Part shown: piece by piece, positions 32,367 to 36,180 of the stretch | Numbering within the stretch: the first letter of the stretch is position 1 | Layout: the number at the start of each line of letters is the position of its first letter | Assembly: GCA_024398635.1 (NCBI GenBank) | Contig: JAKSIV010000022.1 | Location: 1-36,180, forward strand | From: Bacteroidaceae bacterium | GTDB taxonomy: Bacteria; Bacteroidota; Bacteroidia; Bacteroidales; Bacteroidaceae | Reading direction: 5' to 3' | DNA length: 36,180 bases | Notes under the pieces: generated by a model | What the model saw: only the letters and a program-made list of their open reading frames with translations | Database searches by the model: none | What the model was told of the DNA's origin: nothing | Program-made: the position numbers and the translations under genes

Positions 32367-32507
32367 GGTTTGGCAATTGCACTTGGCAAATGTACGGTTA
32401 TTTTGTTAAAAATGGTCTTTTCTTGCTCCGGTCACTCATAAAAATGGACAGATTATCTGTTTTCCCCCGCTTTTTGAGTATTTTCGCATAATAAAACAAA
32501 AAGACGT
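32367..32507. promoter_or_regulatory. Divergent promoter region nnrD/hpt with an inverted repeat
   Basis: Minus strand: TACATTTG at 32387-32394, 20 bp before nnrD. Plus strand: TATTTTCG at 32479-32486, 21 bp before hpt. Between them ACAGATTATCTGT (32448-32460) is a perfect inverted repeat of 6+1+6 bases, close to the hpt -33 position, a candidate operator. Confidence 0.5.
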
Positions 32508-33044
32508 ATGGGAACCATTCAGGTAAAGGACAGAGAGTTTGAGGTATTCCTCAAGGAGGAGGATATCCAGAAGGAAATCAAAAGAGTTGCTTCAGAGATA
32601 AATCGTGACTACAAAGATAAAGAACCCCTGTTCCTGTGCATTCTGAATGGTTCTTTCATGTTCGCTGCCGACCTGCTCAAGGATGTCAATGTACCCTGTA
32701 ACGTTTCTTTCGTGAAAGTGGCCTCTTATCAGGGCACTGATACCACCGGAAAGGTCAAGGAGCTTATGGGTCTTCAGGAAAATGTCGAGGGCCGTCACGT
32801 TATCATAGTTGAGGATATCGTTGAAACCGGCTATACCATGCGTGATGTCCTGGATTCACTGGCCGAGAAGAATGCCGCATCGGTCAATGTATGTGCCTTG
32901 CTCTGCAAGCCTGACAAACTTAAGGTCGATATTAACCTCAAGTACCTGGCAATGAACATTCTCAACGGCTTCATAGTAGGATACGGATTGGATTATGACG
33001 GCTTTGGCCGTAATTCACGTGATATTTATAAGATAGTGAAGTAA
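32508..33044 (+). CDS. hpt: Hypoxanthine phosphoribosyltransferase
   Basis: A 178-residue cytoplasmic salvage enzyme that joins hypoxanthine or guanine to PRPP. Landmarks: LFLCILNGSFMFAADL (PPi loop), VKVASYQGT (flexible loop), the PRPP motif VIIVEDIVETGYTM (98-111), LLCKPDKLK and the base-binding FIVGYGLDYDGFGRN. The PRPP motif has the usual Glu102-Asp103, but the Asp expected at 106 (general base in I-x-D-T-G) is Glu106. The change is conservative and activity is still likely. It heads an hpt-adk-obg run, with adk 14 bp downstream. Confidence 0.93.
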   Translation: MGTIQVKDREFEVFLKEEDIQKEIKRVASEINRDYKDKEPLFLCILNGSFMFAADLLKDVNVPCNVSFVKVASYQGTDTTGKVKELMGLQENVEGRHVIIVEDIVETGYTMRDVLDSLAEKNAASVNVCALLCKPDKLKVDINLKYLAMNILNGFIVGYGLDYDGFGRNSRDIYKIVK

Positions 33045-33058
33045 CTTAACAGTTTGCA

Positions 33059-33628
33059 ATGGACAACATAGTGATTTTTGGAGCCCCCGGTTCAGGAAAG
33101 GGGACTTACAGTGCTGCCCTGGTTGAAAAATTCGGTTATAATCATATCTCTACCGGTGATGTGCTCCGTGCCGAAATAAAGGCTGGAACCGAGCTGGGAA
33201 ATATAGCCGAAGGATATATCGAGAAAGGACAACTCATACCTGATGACCTTATCATTGACATGCTTGCAAGTGTCTATGACACCATGCTTGACGGTCCCGG
33301 TGTGATATTTGACGGTTTTCCACGTACGATAGTACAGGCTAAGGCGCTCAAGGAGATGCTTCGTGAGCGTGGTGAAAAGATAACGGTCACCCTTAACCTG
33401 ATTGTCAGTGAGGATGTACTTCTGGAACGTCTGCTTAACCGTGCCAAGATTGAAGGTCGTGCCGATGACAACGAGGAGACCATCAAGAAACGTTTCAACG
33501 TCTATTACACACAGACTCATCCGCTCATAGAGTGGTTCAAGAAGGAAGGTGTGTTGTCTGAGTTTACCTTCAAGGGTGACAAGGACTTGATGATCAAGGA
33601 GATAATAGAGAAGGTGGAGTCAATCTGA
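33059..33628 (+). CDS. adk: Adenylate kinase, short form
   Basis: A 189-residue enzyme that equilibrates ATP + AMP with 2 ADP. Motifs: P-loop GAPGSGKGTY near residue 8, the AMP site STGDVLRAEIKAGTELG, GQLIPDDLI, FDGFPRTIVQA and the short-lid NRAKIEGRADDNEETIKKR; the zinc-finger lid of long adenylate kinases is absent, normal for Bacteroidetes. Between hpt (14 bp gap) and obg (21 bp gap). Confidence 0.96.
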   Translation: MDNIVIFGAPGSGKGTYSAALVEKFGYNHISTGDVLRAEIKAGTELGNIAEGYIEKGQLIPDDLIIDMLASVYDTMLDGPGVIFDGFPRTIVQAKALKEMLRERGEKITVTLNLIVSEDVLLERLLNRAKIEGRADDNEETIKKRFNVYYTQTHPLIEWFKKEGVLSEFTFKGDKDLMIKEIIEKVESI

Positions 33629-33649
33629 CCCCACCTTACATTTGTATAT

Positions 33650-34819
33650 ATGGCTGAAAGCAACTTTGTAGATTACGTAAAGATCTTTTGCAGGTCGGGC
33701 AAGGGCGGTCGCGGATCGGCCCATCTGCGTCATGACAAATATATTCCTAACGGAGGCCCCGACGGCGGAGACGGCGGAAGGGGCGGTAGCGTGATCCTTA
33801 AGGGTAACCGCAACTACTGGACTCTGCTTCATCTTCGTTATGAACGTCATGCTTTTGCCGAGAATGGAGGCAACGGCGGCAGTAATAAATGCTTTGGCAA
33901 GGATGGTAATGATGTTATCATTGAGGTGCCATGCGGTACTGTTGCCTATGATACCGAGACCGGTGAATATCTTTGCGATATTACAGATGACGGTCAGGAA
34001 GTGGTACTGCTCAAGGGCGGACGCGGCGGTCTTGGCAACTGGCATTTCCGCACGGCAACCCGTCAGGCTCCCCGTTTTGCCCAACCCGGCGAACCGGCGC
34101 AGGAGCGTATGGTGGTGCTTGAGCTCAAACTGTTGGCTGATGTAGGCCTCGTGGGATTTCCCAACGCAGGCAAGTCTACATTGCTGTCTGCCATATCAGC
34201 TGCCAAACCCAAGATTGCAAACTATCCTTTCACTACGTTGGAACCCAATTTGGGAATTGTTTCTTATCGTGACGGTAAGTCCTTTGTTATGGCCGATATC
34301 CCCGGTATCATTGAAGGTGCCAGCGAGGGTAAGGGACTGGGACTCAGGTTCCTGCGTCATATTGAACGCAACTCACTGCTTCTGTTTATGGTTCCAGGCG
34401 ATACCGATGACATTAAGCGCGAATATGAGATTCTGCTTAATGAACTGGCGCAGTTCAATCCCGAAATGCTCGACAAGCAACGTGTGCTTGCCATCACCAA
34501 GTGTGACCTGATAGATGAGGAGCTTATGGGAATGCTTGAACCCAATCTTCCGGCCGATATCCCCCATGTGTTCATATCGGGTGTGAGTGGGCTGGGCCTG
34601 CATCAGCTTAAGGATATCTTATGGAAAGAACTCAACAGCGAGAGCAACAAGCTGGATGCCACCTGGAAGACGGAGCATATAGTACATCGTTCAAAGGATG
34701 CAGGTGAACTGCATAATGAACTGGTAGCTGCCGGAGCTGATTTTGAATTTGATTTTGACGATCTTCCCGATGATGATTCAGACGATGATTTGGAGGAGGT
34801 AGAGGTGGAATTGGATTAA
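33650..34819 (+). CDS. obgE: GTPase Obg/CgtA
   Basis: A 389-residue ribosome-associated GTPase involved in 50S maturation and stress control. The glycine-rich Obg domain covers about 1-158 ([25 protein letters not shown], with key repeats GGDGGRGG and GGNGGSN). G motifs: GFPNAGKST (G1), the switch [15 protein letters not shown] (G3), TKCD (G4) and a G5-like [10 protein letters not shown]. The C-terminus is a very acidic tail ([14 protein letters not shown]) as in other Bacteroidetes Obg. Complete. Last gene of the hpt-adk-obg run. Confidence 0.95.
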   Translation: MAESNFVDYVKIFCRSGKGGRGSAHLRHDKYIPNGGPDGGDGGRGGSVILKGNRNYWTLLHLRYERHAFAENGGNGGSNKCFGKDGNDVIIEVPCGTVAYDTETGEYLCDITDDGQEVVLLKGGRGGLGNWHFRTATRQAPRFAQPGEPAQERMVVLELKLLADVGLVGFPNAGKSTLLSAISAAKPKIANYPFTTLEPNLGIVSYRDGKSFVMADIPGIIEGASEGKGLGLRFLRHIERNSLLLFMVPGDTDDIKREYEILLNELAQFNPEMLDKQRVLAITKCDLIDEELMGMLEPNLPADIPHVFISGVSGLGLHQLKDILWKELNSESNKLDATWKTEHIVHRSKDAGELHNELVAAGADFEFDFDDLPDDDSDDDLEEVEVELD

Positions 34820-34875
34820 AAAAAGGTATCCGCATAAATTTTTTTAAAAAAATTACTTTTCCTTTTTAACTTTCA

Positions 34876-34909
34876 TTTGTGCGGTTTATATGATAGTAGA
34901 ATGAATTTG
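34876..34909 (+). promoter_or_regulatory. Promoter of the secreted-protein gene
   Basis: TTTG at 34876-34879 and TGAATTTG at 34902-34909 (one mismatch to TAnnTTTG), 22 bp apart; leader about 40 nt. The 34830-34870 stretch is A/T tracts that may stop the obg transcript. Confidence 0.45.
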
Positions 34910-34954
34910 TTTTGAATTCACCTTTTACTAATTAATAACTTAAAACAAACAGAA

Positions 34955-35608
34955 ATGAAAAAGATGTTTTTGGCAGCTGCCCTTCTGGCAGTAGTATCTC
35001 TGGCCAACGCTCAGGCTCCGGCCAATGCTCCTTACGGAGTTAAGTCAGGTGTTATCACCATGTCTATGGATATGATGGGTAACGAGATGATCACCGAGAC
35101 CTATTTCGACGACTATGGTCTGAAGACCGCTCAGGTTTCAGAAGGTGGTTTCATGGGTGGCGAAGGCAAGACTCGCACAATCACAGATAAGGACGGTGCT
35201 CAGATCCGCATCAACGATGCTGAGAAGACCGCTACCAAGTTCCCCGCCGGTGGTATGGGATTTGGCATGGGTGGTGGAAACCGTGCTCAGATCAACTGGA
35301 ACAATCTGACCGACCAGGTTAAGAAGGAGAACAACATCAAGGAAGTTGGCAAGGAGACCGTTGCCGGTAAGGAGTGCACCAAGTACACTATGACTATCGA
35401 CATGATGGGCAACCAGTCAGAGCAGACCGTATGGATCTACAAAGGCATCCAGCTCAAGAACGAGATGACTTCTGATTTCGGTACTTTCGGCCAGACCTGC
35501 AAGAAGTTCGAGGAGAAGGCAGTTGACGCTTCTATGTTCGAGGTTCCCGCTGGTGTTAAGGTAGAAGAGTTTGACATGTCACAGTTTGGCGGATTTGGAG
35601 GTTTCTAA
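34955..35608 (+). CDS. Small secreted protein, DUF4412-like
   Basis: A 217-residue protein with a clear signal peptide (MKKMFLAAALLAVVSLANAQ). The mature protein shows two related segments: ITMSMDMMGNEMITETYFDDYG (core SMDMMGNEMI) and TMTIDMMGNQSEQTVWIYKG (core TIDMMGNQSE), a glycine/methionine stretch GGMGFGMGGG, and GKECTKY typical of DUF4412-like periplasmic proteins. Codon use is highly biased, which suggests strong expression, and it has its own promoter and terminator. The end is FGGFGGF. Function unknown. Confidence 0.75.
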   Translation: MKKMFLAAALLAVVSLANAQAPANAPYGVKSGVITMSMDMMGNEMITETYFDDYGLKTAQVSEGGFMGGEGKTRTITDKDGAQIRINDAEKTATKFPAGGMGFGMGGGNRAQINWNNLTDQVKKENNIKEVGKETVAGKECTKYTMTIDMMGNQSEQTVWIYKGIQLKNEMTSDFGTFGQTCKKFEEKAVDASMFEVPAGVKVEEFDMSQFGGFGGF

Positions 35609-35630
35609 TTTCCGGAAAACTAAATAAAAG

Positions 35631-35655
35631 AGGGTCACTTCGGTGGCCCTTTTTT
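35631..35655 (+). terminator. Terminator with TTCG tetraloop
   Basis: AGGGTCAC (35631-35638) pairs with GTGGCCCT (35643-35650, one T-G pair) around TTCG, followed by TTTTT. Confidence 0.92.
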
Positions 35656-35680
35656 GTTTTCCACCGCCAAACTATGACAT

Positions 35681-35699
35681 AGGGTGGCTGCGCCACCCT
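35681..35699. repeat. Perfect 8-bp hairpin
   Basis: AGGGTGGC (35681-35688) and GCCACCCT (35692-35699) with a 3-base loop, then a T-run from about 35706. It may be a second terminator or the edge of an intergenic repeat element: 35700-35792 is GC-rich and fits no gene. Confidence 0.6.
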
Positions 35700-35792
35700 T
35701 CGACCTTTTTTTAGTTTACTCCGTAAACGCGCTCCATTCCATTCCGCTTTGCGGCCTTCCAGGACCGCGGTCTCGCTTGTCGCCTCGCTCGC

Positions 35793-35954
35793 TCCAATAC
35801 CAACGTGATCAGAGGTCGCGTCAATGCACTCAAGGAACACGTCAGCAAACGCTCTTCCATACAACCTACGCTCGTGACAACGTTTGGCTTGAAGCTAGGC
35901 AAGAATTCCGGCGTATTTACAAGGACAATAACGTTGGATGACTTGTTCAAATAG
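35793..35954 (+). pseudogene. C-terminal fragment of an AAA-type ATPase (ATP-binding protein)
   Basis: One frame from about 35793 to the TAG at 35952-35954 reads SNTNVIRGRVNALKEHVSK, then IQPTLVTTFGLKLGKNSG and TRTITLDDLFK. This resembles the last 50 or so residues of the large Bacteroidetes family of AAA ATPases with a nuclease-like C-terminal domain, which end with LTLVTTYG...YSG...VTLDDLF. There is no start codon, and nothing upstream in the frame resembles the ATPase domain. A strong hairpin follows, as after an intact gene. It is a gene stump left by deletion or recombination. Confidence 0.65.
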
Positions 35955-35978
35955 AAGGCGGATAAGCAGCCATTGATA

Positions 35979-36019
35979 CAAGGCCGGAATGTCGATGTGA
36001 TGTTCCGGCCTTGATTTCT
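35979..36019 (+). terminator. Terminator after the ATPase fragment
   Basis: CAAGGCCGGAA (35979-35989) pairs perfectly with TTCCGGCCTTG (36003-36013), 11 bp, loop 13 bases, followed by ATTTCTT. Confidence 0.85.
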
Positions 36020-36180
36020 TAAAAACTCAGTCACCATTAGTGCAATGGAGAAATTTGTGAAAATCAAAGCATTACATTTAGTAGCGCGTCTGACTTAATT
36101 GTGCATACAGATGAATGTGTTGACCGACACTGCTTGTCTTTTGATGCCTTGATAATGGGAATCAATGACGGAATTCCGAA
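36020..36180. other. Window edge, possible partial gene
   Basis: A plus-strand frame is open from 36041 to the window end (47 codons, including SDLIVHTDECVDRHCLSFDA) without a start codon after the stop at 36038. The minus strand also has an open frame from the edge to about 36070. Neither is recognised, and I cannot decide whether either is real. Confidence 0.2.

Overview
The window is chromosomal DNA of a Bacteroidales bacterium (Bacteroidaceae/Prevotellaceae-like, moderate GC). Four things support this: many promoters carry the Bacteroidetes -7 element TAnnTTTG; there is an hpt-adk-obg run; the proteins are typical of the group (an outer-membrane beta-barrel receptor with a carboxypeptidase-D-like plug extension, DUF5020, DUF4831, ISAzo13-type transposase); and polyamine synthesis uses carboxyspermidine. 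The species cannot be named from the sequence. No ribosomal RNA, CRISPR array or complete mobile element was seen. There is one tRNA (His).

Layout. 1-5976: a long leader and a five-gene polyamine operon (arginine decarboxylase, spermidine-synthase homologue, agmatinase, carboxynorspermidine dehydrogenase, carboxynorspermidine decarboxylase). It should run arginine > agmatine > putrescine > carboxyspermidine > spermidine; the SpeE homologue has altered active-site motifs. 5973-10001: two tandem copies of a three-gene module, each with two small paralogous membrane proteins on the minus strand diverging from a membrane-anchored LytTR regulator on the plus strand. The first regulator is broken inside its DNA-binding domain. 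The second sits 3 bp from an alpha/beta hydrolase gene. Both divergent spacers carry CAAATCC repeats 20 bp apart, the best candidate here for an undescribed regulatory system.

10025-13974: a decaying region. Remnants of a radical SAM protein, a membrane protein, a small kinase-like phosphotransferase, a HAD phosphatase, a lipoprotein and an ISAzo13 transposase lie around two intact genes (M15 peptidase lipoprotein, YbaK/ProX-type deacylase) and tRNA-His. Several remnants keep both ends of the protein and lack the middle. 13900-17644: a beta-barrel receptor, a 54-residue small protein, and a potassium-channel gene split by an in-frame TGA.

17725-26579 (minus strand): GH9 glycosidase overlapping an AGCS amino-acid/cation symporter; an ffh-folD-capA run; and a GH77 4-alpha-glucanotransferase. 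26793-30312 (plus): nucleobase uptake genes (uracil permease, Tsx-like outer-membrane protein, AzgA-type purine permease). 30382-32366 (minus): DUF4831 protein and NAD(P)H-hydrate dehydratase without its usual epimerase half. 32508-34819 (plus): hpt, adk and obg, which supply purine salvage and nucleotide balance and fit the nearby permeases. 34955-35608: a small secreted protein. The last 500 bases hold hairpins and the C-terminal stump of an AAA-type ATPase gene.
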